From the NCBI GenBank assembly GCA_037954665.1, contig JBBMOL010000280.1:62001-126000 (forward strand): a stretch of 64,000 nucleotides of DNA. Direction: 5' to 3'. This document shows positions 32,547-45,529 of the stretch, piece by piece (positions within the stretch are counted from its first letter, which is position 1; each line of letters starts with the position of its first letter). The DNA comes from Laguncularia racemosa (taxonomy: Eukaryota > Streptophyta > Magnoliopsida > Myrtales > Combretaceae). The notes under the pieces were generated by a model that searched no databases, was not told where the DNA came from, and worked only from the letters and a program-made list of their open reading frames with translations. The translations under genes and the position numbers were made by a program.

Positions 32547-34946
32547 CTATGGTACGGTGCCCTTCTTTTTAGCTTCCACCAATGTTTTGTAGGTAGATAT
32601 CAACAAACTTACCTGCTGGATGTCTGCCTTTGACCATCCCAGGATTTCCCTATGTTCATCTAACTGGCCTTGAATCTGCTGCTGCAATTCTTTTGTCATA
32701 GGCGCTTGATTAATGTGAGGCCATGGATTTCCTAAATTCAGACACTTATAATCAAACAATTGATTAGAAAAGACATTAGGTTCAAGTGTCTGCATAGGCA
32801 TTAGTGTCGGCATTGGTGGCTTCTCATAGTGGTCTGTCTTCTCAAAAGCAACAACATTTTCAGTCTGGGGTACTTGCTCATAGCCTTTGTTTTCTTGCTC
32901 ATCCTCATCCCCCCAATCATCTATCTCATTCAAGACAGCTTCAAGAGTGGTTTGCCCTACATCTTCCTCCACATCATTGTTAGTAATTTCACCCTCAGTA
33001 GATATGTCAGAATACATTGCTTTCTCATTAGACAAAAACACAAGATCATAGATATCAAATGTTACCTGGTCATCTAGTGCTCTAAGGGTGAGCTTACCTT
33101 GTCCTACATCAATTAGAGCTTGACCTGTGGCTAGGAATGGTCTTCCTAAGATCATGGGTACCTCTCTATCTTCTTCCATTTCCAAGACTAAAAAGTTAAC
33201 TGGAAAGATGAATTTGTCCACTTTTACTAGGACATTCTCCACTATACCCTTTGGGTACTTGACACTTCTATCCGCAAGTTGTAAGGTGACGTGCATCTCC
33301 TTACATTCTCCATGTCCTAGTTTTCTGAAAATGGACAGAGCCATTAAATTTATACTTGCACCAGAATCTATAAGTACTTTATCAAAATTAAAATTACCAA
33401 TAGTGCAAGGAACAGTAAAACTTCCCTGATCTCTTTGTTTTCTTAGCAAATTGGATAAATTCTTTTGTAAGATCATAGAACATTCCCCTGTAAGCATCAC
33501 TGGTTCATTCCCTTCAATCTTCCTCTTCTTTGTGAGTAAATCCTTCATGAACCTAGCATATGATGCCTCCTTACCACTTCTTAACATAATAGCATTAACA
33601 CCCTTAAGATTTTGCTCAATATTGCTAGGTAAAGACCCAGATGGTCTATTACTCAACTGTTGAGACATTTGACTAAGCTTATTTTCAAGATTCCTAATGG
33701 TGGCTTGTTGATTTTGCAACATTGTGTCAGTCTTTTGCATATAACGTATCATGAGTTCTTCCATTTTAGACTGACTTTGCTGAGAAGAGGTATTATGATT
33801 AGGATATTGTTGATGGGGAGTATTATGATTAGGACCTTGCTTTTGAAATCCAGGGGGTTTAAGTACGTTGTTATCATTTCTCCATGAGAAATTTGGATGG
33901 TTACGCCACCCTGGATTGTAGGTGTTTGAATAAGGTCCTTGATTACCTCTTTGGAAATTGTTGGCAAAATTTACTTGCTCTCCATGGGATGAGGAGGAAA
34001 AGTTTCCAGATGGGCACTCAAGAGTTGAGTGTGGTCCTGAGCATAACTCACAACAAGAAAATTGATTAACATTGAAAGAAGGTGCAGAGGTGAGTTTACT
34101 TACTTGGGCGGTAAGAGCAGAAATCTGAGCTGTTAAGGTGTCCATGTCATTGACAGATGCCACTTTAGACTTACCTCTTTCATGTTGCCAATTATGTGCA
34201 CTAGAGGCCATTTCATCTATCAAAGCACTAGCCTCATCATACGTCTTACTCATTAGTGCACCACCAAAAGCAGCATCTACTAGAGATCTCAATGTCTCAT
34301 CTAAACTGAGATAGAAAATCTCAATAAAGAGATTATCTGGTAATCCATGATGGGGGCACTTTCTAATTGCCTCCTTGAATCTTTCCCATGCTTCATAAAG
34401 TGATTCACCACTAAACTTAGTGAAGTTTGTGATGTCATTTCTTAACCTAGCAGTTCTAGCTGGTGGAAAAAATCTCCTTAAAAATTTAGATGAGAGATCG
34501 ACCCAAGTGGTTACAGAGTCTTGTGGCAATGAATTGTACCAAGCCCTAGCTTTTTCTCTAAGGGAAAACGGAAAAAGTTGTAGCCTAATTACATCATCAG
34601 ATACATTATTCATTTTCACTGCATTACAATATTGAAGAAATACTGCAATATGCTCATCGGGACTGTCATTTGGATATCCTCCAAATTGATTTGATTGAAC
34701 CATTTGAATGAGTGCTGGTTATAACTCAAAATTGTTGGCCTGAATTGTTGGTCTTCTAATTGCAGGACCTGAAACAACAGGTACCACGTATTCTCGAAGT
34801 GCTCTACCAATACCCTGAATCTGATTGTTGTTCTCGTCTGCCATGTTCTCTTCTTTCTTTCTTCTTTGCTCTCTTCTAAGTTGTTGCAAGGTGCGTTCTA
34901 TCTCAAGATTAATTGGTAGAAGTTCAGCACTTCTACTCTTGCGCAT
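32547..34946 (-). CDS. C2 gag-protease polyprotein (one nonsense codon)
   Basis: The frame runs from ATG 34946 to the stop at 32547, about 800 codons, with a single TAA at 34719-34721. The downstream 718 codons are fully open. Gag: a basic, Arg/Glu-rich N-terminus, then NQFGGYPNDSPDEHIAVFLQ, ARAWYNSLP and KFLRRFFPPART, typical of Athila/Tat capsid. A zinc knuckle CCELCSGPHSTLEC (C-x2-C-x3-H-x4-C) is near 34023-34060. Protease: VLIDSGASINLMALSIFRKLG (around 33330-33395) and MILGRPFLATG (around 33120-33155). The protein ends shortly after HREILGWSKADIQ, the motif that precedes RT in relatives, so RT, RNase H and integrase have been removed. It could supply capsid and protease but not cDNA synthesis or integration. 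I am confident in the domains; whether a full-length protein is made depends on the nonsense codon. Confidence 0.92.
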
Positions 34947-35059
34947 AAAAAGAACCTTAAAGAGAATGGAAAACGATCACACAATGATAAGAAAAATTAA
35001 ATAACAAAATAATTGTGCCTAAATTACCAACAGAATTACGAAATCTAATATCTATTAGT
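34947..35059 (-). other. Short 5' leader of C2
   Basis: About 113 bp between the PBS and the gag ATG. Nothing further is recognised. Confidence 0.6.
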
Positions 35060-35077
35060 TCCCCGGCAACGGCGCCA
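35060..35077 (-). other. Primer-binding site of C2 (tRNA-Asp type)
   Basis: The minus strand reads TGGCGCCGTTGCCGGGGA, the 18-base complement I associate with the 3' end of plant tRNA-Asp and typical of Athila/Tat elements. It is 6 bp from the 5' LTR. Confidence 0.9.
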
Positions 35078-35083
35078 AAAACT

Positions 35084-36603
35084 TGATACACTCAGAACGT
35101 ATATATAAAATGGGAGCGTAAATTGTAGCAAGTGCACTGGTCGTATCAAGTAATAGAGTGGTGAAAAGTAAAGTTGTCGATCCCTCGAGGAACCAATAGA
35201 GTACTAGATCTATGGCAATTCTTATCAATATCTAGGCGATTAAAAAGGGGTTTTGAAATGTCTAATCTAAAAATTTAACTTAAAGCAACAAGGAGAATTT
35301 TATGAAGAATCTATCAATTATGAACAAAGGAAATTAGAATTCACCCTAAATTCGTTAATCAAACTGCTACCATATTATATCAACTAGTGGTTATAAGGTT
35401 ATTCAAGTGAGTTTAGAAAATCCTTTTTTTAGGGATGTTAACCTTAAATCAATTAGTTGGCTTCCGTGTCTCCAATTAACCAAGGAATCAAAATTATGTT
35501 CATACACCTCCCGATGCTACAAACAACTAATGCCTTAAATCAATTAACCCTAATCCCTTAGTGATTAATTAACAAGAAACATTGCATTGCGCCTTCCATA
35601 AACTCTAATTAAACCAATTATCGCAACTCCCGTATTGATAATCAATCTAATTAAGAATTCCTAACAAATCCTAATCAACTCCCGTATCAAAAGAATTTCT
35701 AACAATTATAATCAAAGACCAATTATAATTGAAATCAAAGGAATTGCAATCATGAATAACCCTAATAATTCCTAATCATATAACATGGTTACAATTATCC
35801 TTTTAACATTCTAGAGTTTCATCCAATTTCCCACAAGGATGATTTAGAACATTCTAGTATGAGTTGCATGAAAACAATTGAAATAAAGAGGTGCAATGGA
35901 ATTCATATTGAACAACAAGAATAAACTAATAAATGGCATAAAAGAAAATAAAGTAAATGAAACAATTGTTATAATCTTCAGGAGTTTGTAGAACTTCAAT
36001 CCTCCAAAATGACTCCTTGAATTCTTCAATTGAAAGCAAATTTCAGCAAAATGACATTCTTTCTTCAAACTAAACTTTGGAAAAATCTAAAGTACCTAAG
36101 GGAATTCTAATGATTCAAAAGAAAGACAAATGATGATAAAACAAAGAAGAAGAACAAAGGATGCTAAACAAATGATGCTAAGCAAAAGGGATTCTAAAAC
36201 AAAAAGGGATGCTCCTAAGGTTCACACAAGGGGTCTATTTATAGATCCAAAGAGGAGGGTGATAAGGTTGATCTGATGAGGATTTGAGTCAACAAATTAA
36301 TTAAGATACGATTTTAGAGAGATTTTCGCAATGGATATCCGGGGAGTAATGAAGGCCGGCTCAAGGCCGGCAGCCTTGAATGTAGGCTGGCCCAAGGCCG
36401 GCGGCCTTCAGTGCAATCCTCCGCTCGCTTCTTCAATTTTGTGAAAAACTCCTCCAATTAACTTATAATTTACTTTTGGGTCCTCAAAACCTATATTTTC
36501 ACAATAAACACCATTAAGTATCATTTCTTTATATTTTCTTATAATATTGAAATAAATTTAATATAAGTCCAAAAGAAAATATAAGTATAATGTGATCTTA
36601 TCA
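35084..36603 (-). repeat. 5' LTR of C2 (1520 bp)
   Basis: Left edge TGATACACTCAG, right edge TTATCA followed by TSD copy ATGTA. GGCCGG-rich inverted repeats lie at about 36350-36410. Confidence 0.95.
36235..36244 (-). promoter_or_regulatory. LTR TATA box of C2
   Basis: The minus strand reads CTATAAATAG, about 360 bp into the LTR and just downstream of the GC-rich palindromic block. Confidence 0.65.
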
Positions 36604-36608
36604 ATGTA

Positions 36609-37745
36609 CTCCTCACCTTGTCCTGCAATATTGAACTAAAGATACTTTAATCAAAGTTTTAAAATTAATCAAAGTAAAGTAAGCTTCTACCTCTATCTTG
36701 TAATAACAACTTTCAAGTCAAAAATCAAACTCAAGGTCAAATAGAAACAAAAAGAGACTTAGCTCACTTCAATTAGCTACTTCAAAGTATATAGCCTCCT
36801 CATCCATCTCTCTAAGCGAACTACTCCATTATAAAAGTATTTTGTATATGAGATTCTCCTGGATTTCTCTTCCTTTAATAGACCTTCCTAAAAGTTTCAT
36901 TTACTTATTTAGGATCCCGAAACCAGTGTAGAAAGCTTTCAGCCGATAATCCCAGGTTTGTCACCTAAGTTAACAGACGTTATCCATTCAATTAAAGGTG
37001 CCCCTATGGACTTAATCACTCGAGTTTCAAGAACTCCCTTTTCTTTTTAAGTAATTTCCTCGGTCAGCCTATCCCAGGTCGGACGACCTTAGGTGACCAG
37101 GTTTTAAAGGGACCCATCAAACCTCCATTACTCTAGCTGATTTGTTTAGCTAGTAGCGGGGTTAGACTTCACTCTTCTGAGGGACTAAAGCTCACCTATA
37201 CTAATTAAGATATCTTATTTTGATTTAAACTTTTCTTAGAAGGTCTCTTAAGAAAGATCACCAAGAGAATTACTTTATTTGCCCTTTTATAATGGATTGA
37301 TTAGCTCTCAAGACTTTTGATGAAACAATATACTTCCTAGTAACTTAGAAATCAAGCCAATTAACATTTTGCTAAGGACCTTGGTTCAATTCCTAACTTT
37401 GAATTCCGCCTTTAAATGATAAGTAAACTTCCTTCACAAAGATTTTTATTCTATAAGTTTGATTACGTATGAAAAAATTCAGTGCAAAAATAGGAGTGAA
37501 TTGCACGACATTCTTTTTTAGGGGTTCAATCATTGAATGTTAAAACACTCCTCAATTATAGCAAAAATTCTAGCAAAATAGAAAATGTAGGAGGAATTTT
37601 GACAGAAAATTGGAAGAATCTTGAAAATTTTTCTACTCAAAATTGGGTAGTAATTGAAAATTTTTGAAAAATTTTCACTTTCTATATCGATAATTGCACA
37701 TACACACCTAATTCTCCTTTTTCCTTTTGTGCATAATATTTAATA
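36609..37745 (-). other. 3' non-coding region of C1
   Basis: Continuation of the C1 3' region beyond C2. There is no conserved frame. It shares blocks such as GACCAGGTTTTAAAGGGACCC and ACTTCACTCTTCTGAGGGACTAAAGCTCACC with C2, so the two elements are related. Confidence 0.6.
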
Positions 37746-37786
37746 CCCCTCCCCCATACTTAAGTTAGACATTGTCCTCAATGTCT
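37746..37786 (-). other. Internal hairpin plus PPT-like tract in C1
   Basis: On the minus strand AGACATTG-AGGA-CAATGTCT (37767-37786, perfect 8-bp stem) is followed by TTAAGTATGGGGGAGGGG (37746-37763). It corresponds in position and motif to 32173-32214 of C2, with a compensatory T-A to G-C change in the stem. It lies downstream of the env-position gene. Confidence 0.65.
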
Positions 37787-38160
37787 ATACTTACAATAAA
37801 AATCAGAGAGGGAAAGAGCATCAAGTAGAGAAAAATTAAGACAGAAAAGGTAATAAAAGGAACTAGTGCTCCCCTAAATTCGATGTTGCTATTCATCAAG
37901 TGCTCGATCAAAACCATATGTTGCGTAGTAGCTCCAGTATTCAAGAATTGTGTAAATCTTACAATTGCTACAATATCAAAATCTGGACAACTATACAAAG
38001 AAGAAAACTAAAAAGAAGTTAGCCTACAACAGAAATTAAAAACGAAGAAAAATAAAGAAAATTAAAGCATGAATCTTTAAATTAAATTAATACAAACTGA
38101 TTTCTCTCTCTTGTCCTCATAAAAAGAATCTAAAGGTAACAAAGTTCAAAAATAGAAGAG

Positions 38161-39445
38161 CTAAAAGGGAGAGGATCGGTCATCCTCTTCGTCGTCACCA
38201 AATTCTTCTTCCGCTTTTGACCCTATACCCCCTTCTAAAGCATAAGCTTCAACCTCTCTTTCTATCTCATCATCATCCTCTTCCTCCTGGATTGTCTTAG
38301 ATGTCTCTCCCCTTTAGACTTCCTCCTAGACTGCCTCCCGGGTTGCCTCCCTTGGGGCCTCTCGATCATCGCTAGATGAAGAAGAAGAAGAAGTGATGCA
38401 ATCCGGAAGCTTCACCTTTAGTTTCTTTGCAAACGCTACGGCTATAGAGCCGATATAGCGTTTGAGACTTTTGTTCTTCTGTTTCAGCTTCTTGACTTCC
38501 TTAGTGAGCTCTTCTAATCACTTGGTAGTTTCATCTTTTTGCATCATCTCCAGAAGAGTCACCTCCTTCTTCTATCTTTGGAATATCCCATTGTTAGAGG
38601 GCCACATCAGTCATGGGATAGGATTCTCCTATTTCATCTTTAGGAGCTTCTTTAGGGAATTCATTCATGTTCTTCAAAATTCGGGTAATATATGCACCAC
38701 AAAAGCAGCATTTCTTGGATAGTTGAGCTTGCTGACGTATTGCAAAGGCTAACTCCACTGCTACATTCACCCTCTCACCCATTATCATGCTCCACATTGG
38801 ATATAAATCCAATTGGCTGACCACTCCAACACTGTTTATCTTACTATTCAGTGAGTAGACCAGTAGAGAATGTAAAATCCTATGGCTTATTCACTTGAGA
38901 TGTGATCTTCTTGACAGTGAAGGATCATAAGGACTTTTCCTAGTGATTGATGACCAAAACTGTGTATAACAGTGTACGCACTGGCCATCTAGTTGGGAGG
39001 GCCTTGAATTCATCAATCTGAATGTATTTTAGAGAGTACAAACAAGTGTATTCACAAAATTTTGTCATATTCATCGAATGATGTTTCCTGAATGCTGAAA
39101 TGGAAACATCATTGTCCAAACCAAATAGGCGATCCGACTTACTGATCCAGACGGTGGCCAAGAATTCCAAAGTAACTCCCCTATATACCTTCTCATCAAT
39201 GGAGAGAAGATTAGCCCAAGTAGATCACCCAATAGCCTCTCGAATTGTCGAGTTAATATATAATCCTAAATCACTCCCAAATTCAAGCAGGCATTTGGTG
39301 TAATGCGCTTCATGGCCTCTAAAGCTTTGTACCTCTTCATTTCATCCCCACTAAGTCCTCGGGGAATTCTCCCACCACTGCTACTACCTGGACCTTCAGT
39401 TCTGGCCCTTTTCTTCTACTTCTGTTGTTGTTTCTTTGGTGCCAT
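38161..39445 (-). pseudogene. Athila ORF1/env-position gene of C1, broken
   Basis: From ATG at 39443-39445 (MAPKKQQQK) to a stop at 38161-38163, about 428 codons with several stops and frameshifts. The N-terminus is Lys/Arg-rich. The middle has LLSIDEKVYRGVTLEFLATV, which I recognise as the start of the Athila ORF-1 / putative plant transposon protein domain. The C-terminus is very acidic (EEEDDDEIEREVEAYALEGG and an EEDD tail). The gene lies between integrase and the 3' LTR, where Athila elements carry an env-like or additional gene of unknown function. I saw no clear signal peptide or transmembrane segment, so membrane function is not supported here. Non-functional. Confidence 0.65.
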
Positions 39446-40057
39446 CGATTTAATCCTTGTGACGAGTTAGAGTGATGGATGTTGTGTAGAGGGTTGTGAG
39501 TGTGTGCAGAAATGAGAGAGAGTGACAGTGGAGAGAGAGAAATTTTTGAAAAAATGAAGGGAATAGGAGTTGTGATGCGGACTCGGTTTGCTCTGAAACT
39601 AAATGATTCGAAAATGGATTCGAATTCCTTCACACAAACCAAATCATCAATAACAATCAAATGTCACAAATTTGTAGGGTTTTCTGGATTTTGGTACTAA
39701 CAAATAAAATCAAATATATAGATAAAATTATCAATCTATAGAAGCGAAGATTGATAAAATTAAACTGATTCACAACCAAATCATAGAACGATAGAGACCA
39801 CGTTCTATAAATCAATCACTATAGTTAAAGAATTCTAAGAATTCAATAACAATGCTCGCCACAAATTCTATATGAACCAAGAATTTGATAAGAACAATAC
39901 GATTAAAGTGAAAATCAATTCTCAATATTCTCAAATCTCCAAAGAAGATTCATACCGCTTAAAGTGTCTCTATTTTACAACCAAAATAACATTCTCCTCT
40001 AAAAACCCTAAGGACGCCTATTTATATCATCCTAAAAAAATTTGTGCGAAACCATTC

Positions 40058-40916
40058 TGATACGAACCATGCCAACCCGTAACGAAACCCAATACCAATA
40101 CGTTCAGAAATTCGTTGCCTAAGACGCCCAAACACCTAAAGTGGAAACCGTGACCCGTTGTCTATAAGCGAGATAAGAACCTTAGTATAAAATGAAGACG
40201 CCACGGAAATCAATCCGATAAGTTCGATTTAGTTCTTGAAGAACCAAGAGAGGTGCCACTCAAAGATGTTTAATGTTCAAAGATGTAAATTCTCTATTGT
40301 TCTAAACCCTAGGAGCTTTTATACTAGGGTTACAATTCGTGTAAAACAAGTCCAAAACAACGTAGCTTAGATAAGTGGCATAAAAACTCGAAAACAAAAT
40401 AAGCTGGCCGACAGGGGATACACGGCCGTGTACGTGACCGTGTACTTTGGCCGTTTACCTTTCTGTGCAACTTCTGGCAACATACACACCCGTGTACTTT
40501 GGTCGTGTACCTTTTTATGCAACTTCTGGCAACATATACGCCCGTGTACTTTGGTCGTGTATCTTTCTGTGGATTTACTTGACTCCATACATGGCCGTGC
40601 CTTTTAGCCGTGTGTCTAGCCGTGTATGATTCTGTGCAATCTTGGAATTCCTACACGGCCGTGCCTTGAAAGTATACACCCTCTTCAACCCGTATCCAGT
40701 GTGACTTGTATAAGAGCAAGGGTCTTCCCATGTTTGTTCCAATCCGTTCCAACTTCATGATTGCTCCAATCCTTTCCGGCCTCATGGACAACCTTCATCA
40801 ACCCGTTAAGTGCTTCCTTGAATCGTTTCGCTAGACTTCTTATGATCGGTCCAGGCGGCACTTCAAGAGGATCCACATTCCTTCTTCCGGCTTGACTCTC
40901 ATCATGGATCTCATCA
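40058..40916 (-). repeat. 3' LTR of A3 (859 bp)
   Basis: Left edge TGATACGAACC preceded by TSD CATTC; right edge TCTCATCA beside the PPT. Palindromic repeats lie at about 40418-40680. Confidence 0.95.
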
Positions 40917-43900
40917 TTCCCCTCCTCTTAAAAAGGATTTGTCCTTAAATCGTCACCTACATCAAAAGGACTCAGATCAGTAACATTAAATGTGGCACTT
41001 ACTTGATACTCATCAGGCAAATCTATCTTGTATACATTATCGTTAATGCGCTCAAGAACTTGAAATGGTCCATTGCCTCTAGGAAGTAGTTTAGATCGAC
41101 GTTGCACGGGAAACCGCTCTTTGCGCATGTGAACCCAAACCCAATCTCCAGGTTCAAAAACAGCTTGTCGACGACCCTTGTTAGCTTGTTTCACATACTG
41201 CTCTATTCGTCGCTCAATGTTCAGCCTCGCCTTCTCGTGGATCTGTTTAACAAATTCGGCCTTCTTCGTACCATCTAAATTAACCTACTCAGAAATAGGC
41301 AAAGGTGATAAATCCAAAGGAGTTAGTGGATTAAAACCATACACAATTTCAAAAGGAGAAAATTTAGTAGCAGAATACACTATACGGTTATAAGCAAATT
41401 CAACATGCAGCAAACAATCCTCCCAACTTTTAATATTCTTTTTAATTACAGCCCTCAACAAAGTAGATAAAGTTTGATTTACTACCTCAGTTTGACCATC
41501 AGTCTATGGATGACAAGTAGTAGAAAACAATAACTTAGTTCCTAACTTAGCCCACAAGGTCTTCCAAAAGTAGCTTAAGAACTTAGCATCCCTATCTGAT
41601 ACAATTGTTCTAGGCATACCATGCAATCGCACAACTTCCCTAAAGAATAAATTAGCAATATTACAAGCATCATCTGTTTTGTGACATGGAATGAAATGTG
41701 CCATTTTAGAAAACCTATCAACAACTACAAAAACAGAATCCCGACCATGTCTAGACCTGGGTAATCCTAACACAAAGTCCATAGAAATATCTACCCACGG
41801 CTCATGAGGAATGGGAAGTGGGGTGTAAAGCCCTTGAGGTTGGACTCTAGATTTCGCTTGCTTACATGTGACACATCGCTCACAAATTCTCTCAACATCT
41901 CATTTTATGTGAGGCCAATAGAAGTGTTCCTGCAATACCCCTAAGGTTTTAGCTACTCCAAAGTGTCCCATTAAACCTCCTCCATGAGACTCCCTCACGA
42001 GTAATTCTCTTAAAGAACAAAGTGATACATAGTTTATTCTCCCTAAACAAGAATCCTTCATGTTTATAAACTTTTCCATGCCCACTCTTCTCACATTGCA
42101 TATACTCCTCACAAAAATCTCGATCAGTAGCATATAACTCCTTAATGTTCACAAAACCAAGAAGTCTAGAACTAAGAGTAGAGATAAGAGTATACCTTCT
42201 AGAAAGTGCATCAGCGACGACATTCTCTTTACCTTGCTTGTAATGGATGACATATGGAAATGTTTCGATGAACTCCACCCAACGAGCATGTCTTTTGTTC
42301 AGCTTATGTTGCCCCTTCAAATACTTCAAAGATTCATGATCAGTGTAGATCACGAACTCTTTCGGCCAAAGGTAATGTTGCCATGTCTCCAAGGCTCGAA
42401 CCAATGCATATAACTCCTTATAGTAAGTAGGGTAGTTCAAGGTTGCCCCACTTAGCTTCTCGCTAAAGAATGCAATCGGTCTTTGCTCCAACATAAGCAC
42501 TGCTCCAATACCTAATCCTGAGGCATCACACTCAATTTCAAACATTTTAGCAAAGTTAGGTAAAGCAAGTAATGGCGCCCAAGTCAGCTTATTTTTAAGC
42601 GTCTGAAAGGCCTTCTCTTGTTGCTCTCCCCATTTGAACCCCACGTTCTTCTTAATTAACTCAGTAAGTGGTGCTGCAATGGTGCTGAAATCCTTCAGAA
42701 TTCTCCTATAAAAACTTGCTAGTCCATGGAAACTCCGCACATCACTTACATTGGTAGGACTAGGCCATTCTTAGATCTCACGAACCTTTTCTTCATCAAC
42801 ATGTATTCCCTGCGCACTAACAACAAAACCAAGAAACACAAGTTTTTCTATGCAAAAAGTGCACTTCTTGAGGTTAGCATATAATTGTTCCTTTCGAAGC
42901 ACTTCTAAAACATCCCTCAAGTGCGACATATGATCTTCCAAACTTTTGCTATAAATAAGAATATCATCAAAATAGACAACCACAAATTTTCCAATAAATG
43001 TCCTCAAAACATGGTTCATAAGTCTCATAAAAGTAGTAGGTGCATTAGTTAAACCGAAAGGCATTACTAACCACTCATATAATCCATATTTTTTCTTAAA
43101 TGCGGTTTTCCATTCATCACCTTCTTTCGTTCTAATTTGGTGATATCCACTTTTCAGATCAATTTTGGAAAAGACACTAGATCCATGTAACTCATCTAAC
43201 ATGTCATCTAAGCGAGGAATGGGATGACAATACTTTACCATGATGTTGTTGATGGTGCAGCAATCAACACACATTCTCCATGTCCCATCCTTCTTAGGCA
43301 CTAAAATCACAGGCACTGCACATGGACTCATGCTCTCTCTCACGTACCCCTTCTCCATTAATTCATCGACCTGCCTGTGGAGTTCCTTTGTCTCCTCCAG
43401 ATTGCTCCTATACGCTGGTTTATTTGGAATCGATGCTCTGGGTACAAGGTCAATCTAGTGCTAAATACCACGAATAGGTGGTAATCCCTTTGGAATCTCC
43501 TCAGGAAAGACATCTTCAAAATCTTGCACAAGAGACACAACCGCACTAGGAAAAGAGTTAAATAAGTCGTTAGTAGTCAAACATGTTTCTTTAAAAACCA
43601 GCAATAACATAGGTTGTCTCATCACTAACGCTCTCCTCACTACACTCGCTCTTGCCACACAACTCTCCTTTTGCAAGGCTGCCCTCTCCTTTTCACTTAC
43701 CACCAAAGTTGATCCCCCTTCAACTTGGCCTCTCACACTCTTCTCAGCCTTCCTCTCCTTTTCCTTTTGATCTTAACTTTTATATTCTTTTTTCTTCTCA
43801 TTGTCTTTTGCTCTCTCACTCTCACTCTGCTTTTCACTCACCTTATGTTTTGCAAAAGACTGTTGTAGCTGCAACTGGTCCTCATATACTTGTTTAGGTG

Positions 43901-45529
43901 TTAACGGTTTAAGATTAAAGCTTTTCTCTTGGTGAACAAGCGTATACTTGTTAGAAAAGCCATCATGCACAACCTTCCTATCAAATTGCCATGGACTCCC
44001 AACAACACATGACATGCTTGCATTGGCACTACATCACATAACACCTCATCCTCATACCTTCCAATGCGAAAACCAATCAAGGCTTGCTTACTCACCTTAG
44101 TCTCACCACTATCATTCAACCACTGCAATTTGTATGGATTAGGGTGTCTAACAGTTTTGAGCCCCAGCCTCTGAACAATAAAATTGCTCACCACATTGGT
44201 ACAACTTCCCCCATCAATAATCAAACTACAAATATGATCTCCTAGATAACATCTAGTATGAAATATATTCTCTCTTTGCACCTCCTCTTCTTCCTTCACC
44301 TGCACATTCAAAGCTCTCTTCACTACTGCCACTAGCCTTCCCATTGCAGGCTCCTCATCATCACTAGCATCCTCTAATGGTGGCATATCATCTTCTTCAC
44401 TATCCCCCTCAGTCTCATACTCTCCATCATCACGCAAAATCATAACACGCCTATTTGGACATTGACTAGCAATATAGCCTCTACCTTGACATTTAAAACA
44501 TCTAATGTCACGATTTCTAGAAGTAGAAGATTCAGGGTTACCTTGATTACCAGGAGTAGAACCTACTTGTCTCAGCTCCCCTTTTGGTTTGGTGGGTAAA
44601 GGCTTTTCTTCTTTCTTCCATTGATTAGTCTTCCAAGTGGATGAACCATTACCCTGTTGCAACCGTGCATTACTACTACCTCTCCTCTTGTGCTAGTTCT
44701 CAACCTTTATAGCCATGTGGACCATATCCTCCAATTCTACATAATGCTGCAATTCAACAACATTTTAGATTTCTCTATTCAACCCAGCAAGAAATCTAGC
44801 CATTGTAGCCTCTCTATCCTCCTCTACATTCACCTCAATCATAGTGACTTCCATCTCCTTGAAATACTCATCTACACTTCAGCTTCCCTACCTTAGAGTT
44901 TGCAACTTGTTGTGCAATTCACGATAGTAACACACAGGTACAAACCACTTCTTCATCACTCTCTTCATCTCTTCCCAAGACTCAATAGGTGGCTCGCCAC
45001 TCCTTCTCCTATTCAACATTAGTTGATCCTACCACACTATAGCATAATCCGAAAACTCAATGGCAGCAAGTTTTACTTTCTTTCTCCCACTATAGTTGTG
45101 ACAATCAAACACCATCTCCACCTTTTTCTCCCACTCTAAGTACGCCTCGGGATCATTCGTCCCTTGGAAAGGAGGAATCTTCATCTTTATGCTACTCAAT
45201 TGATCATCCTCTCTATTCCTATCTCCTCTATCTTCCCAATCTCTAGTCACTTTGTTCCGACCACTATAACCTCTATAACTCCCAATAGAAGGCTCATCAA
45301 AGTCATCATCCGTCATTTCATCTCCACCCCTCGGTACTCTCCTAGAACGACTCTCCCTCTTACGCATTTGGAATACGTTTGTGGATTGCTCTAGTCTTTG
45401 CTCTACCGTCTCATGAATTTGTTCCATTCCCTCTTGGAACATCCTCTTCATTTCTCCTCTCAATGCCTCAATTACTAACCTAGCATCAAACCTTCCCCTC
45501 TCACCTTCAAGAGAATGTTGTCTCGACAT
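40685..45529 (-). pseudogene. A3 gag-pol polyprotein gene, degenerate
   Basis: Gag starts at 45529 (MSRQHSLEGERGRF) with MKIPPFQGTNDPEAYLEWEK as capsid motif. The zinc knuckle (about 44450-44500) reads CFKCQGRGYIASQC, with tyrosine where the zinc-binding histidine belongs. Protease has IIDGGSCTNVVSN (about 44190-44225) and HVLLG, followed by a frameshift near 44005. RT (43358-42771) keeps [30 protein letters not shown] and catalytic YFDD. RNase H (42740-42150) has [16 protein letters not shown] and IYTDHES. Integrase has an H-H-C-C zinc finger (about 42010-41870) with a frameshift near 41990, then MDFVLG, SDRDAKF and TDGQTEVVN, so the DDE triad is present. It ends inside the 3' LTR. At least nine nonsense codons are visible. 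The tail motif DLRTNPF(Q)EEGND, with a stop at Q, and the pol/LTR overlap resemble CRM-clade chromoviruses, from memory. Confidence 0.93.
40917..40951 (-). other. PPT and hairpin of A3
   Basis: On the minus strand GATTTA-AGGA-CAAATC (40936-40951) has one stem mismatch relative to A1 and A2. It is followed by AAGAGGAGGGGAA (40917-40929) next to the LTR. Confidence 0.7.

Larger units (their letters stand above)
29622..36603 (-). mobile_element. C2: complete Athila/Tat-like gag-protease element
   Basis: 6982 bp with a perfect TSD ATGTA (29617-29621 and 36604-36608). The 5' LTR is 35084-36603 and the 3' LTR 29622-31183. It has a tRNA-Asp-type PBS, an 800-codon gag-protease frame with a single nonsense codon, and a PPT. 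RT, RNase H and integrase are absent. It is inserted in the 3' non-coding part of C1. The LTRs are very similar by eye apart from an indel of about 40-45 bp in the GGCCGG-rich U3, so the insertion is recent. Confidence 0.95.

Noticed and set aside
38161..39445. Calling the C1 env-position gene a true envelope protein
   Set aside because: No signal peptide or membrane segment could be seen; similarity is to the Athila ORF-1 type domain only.
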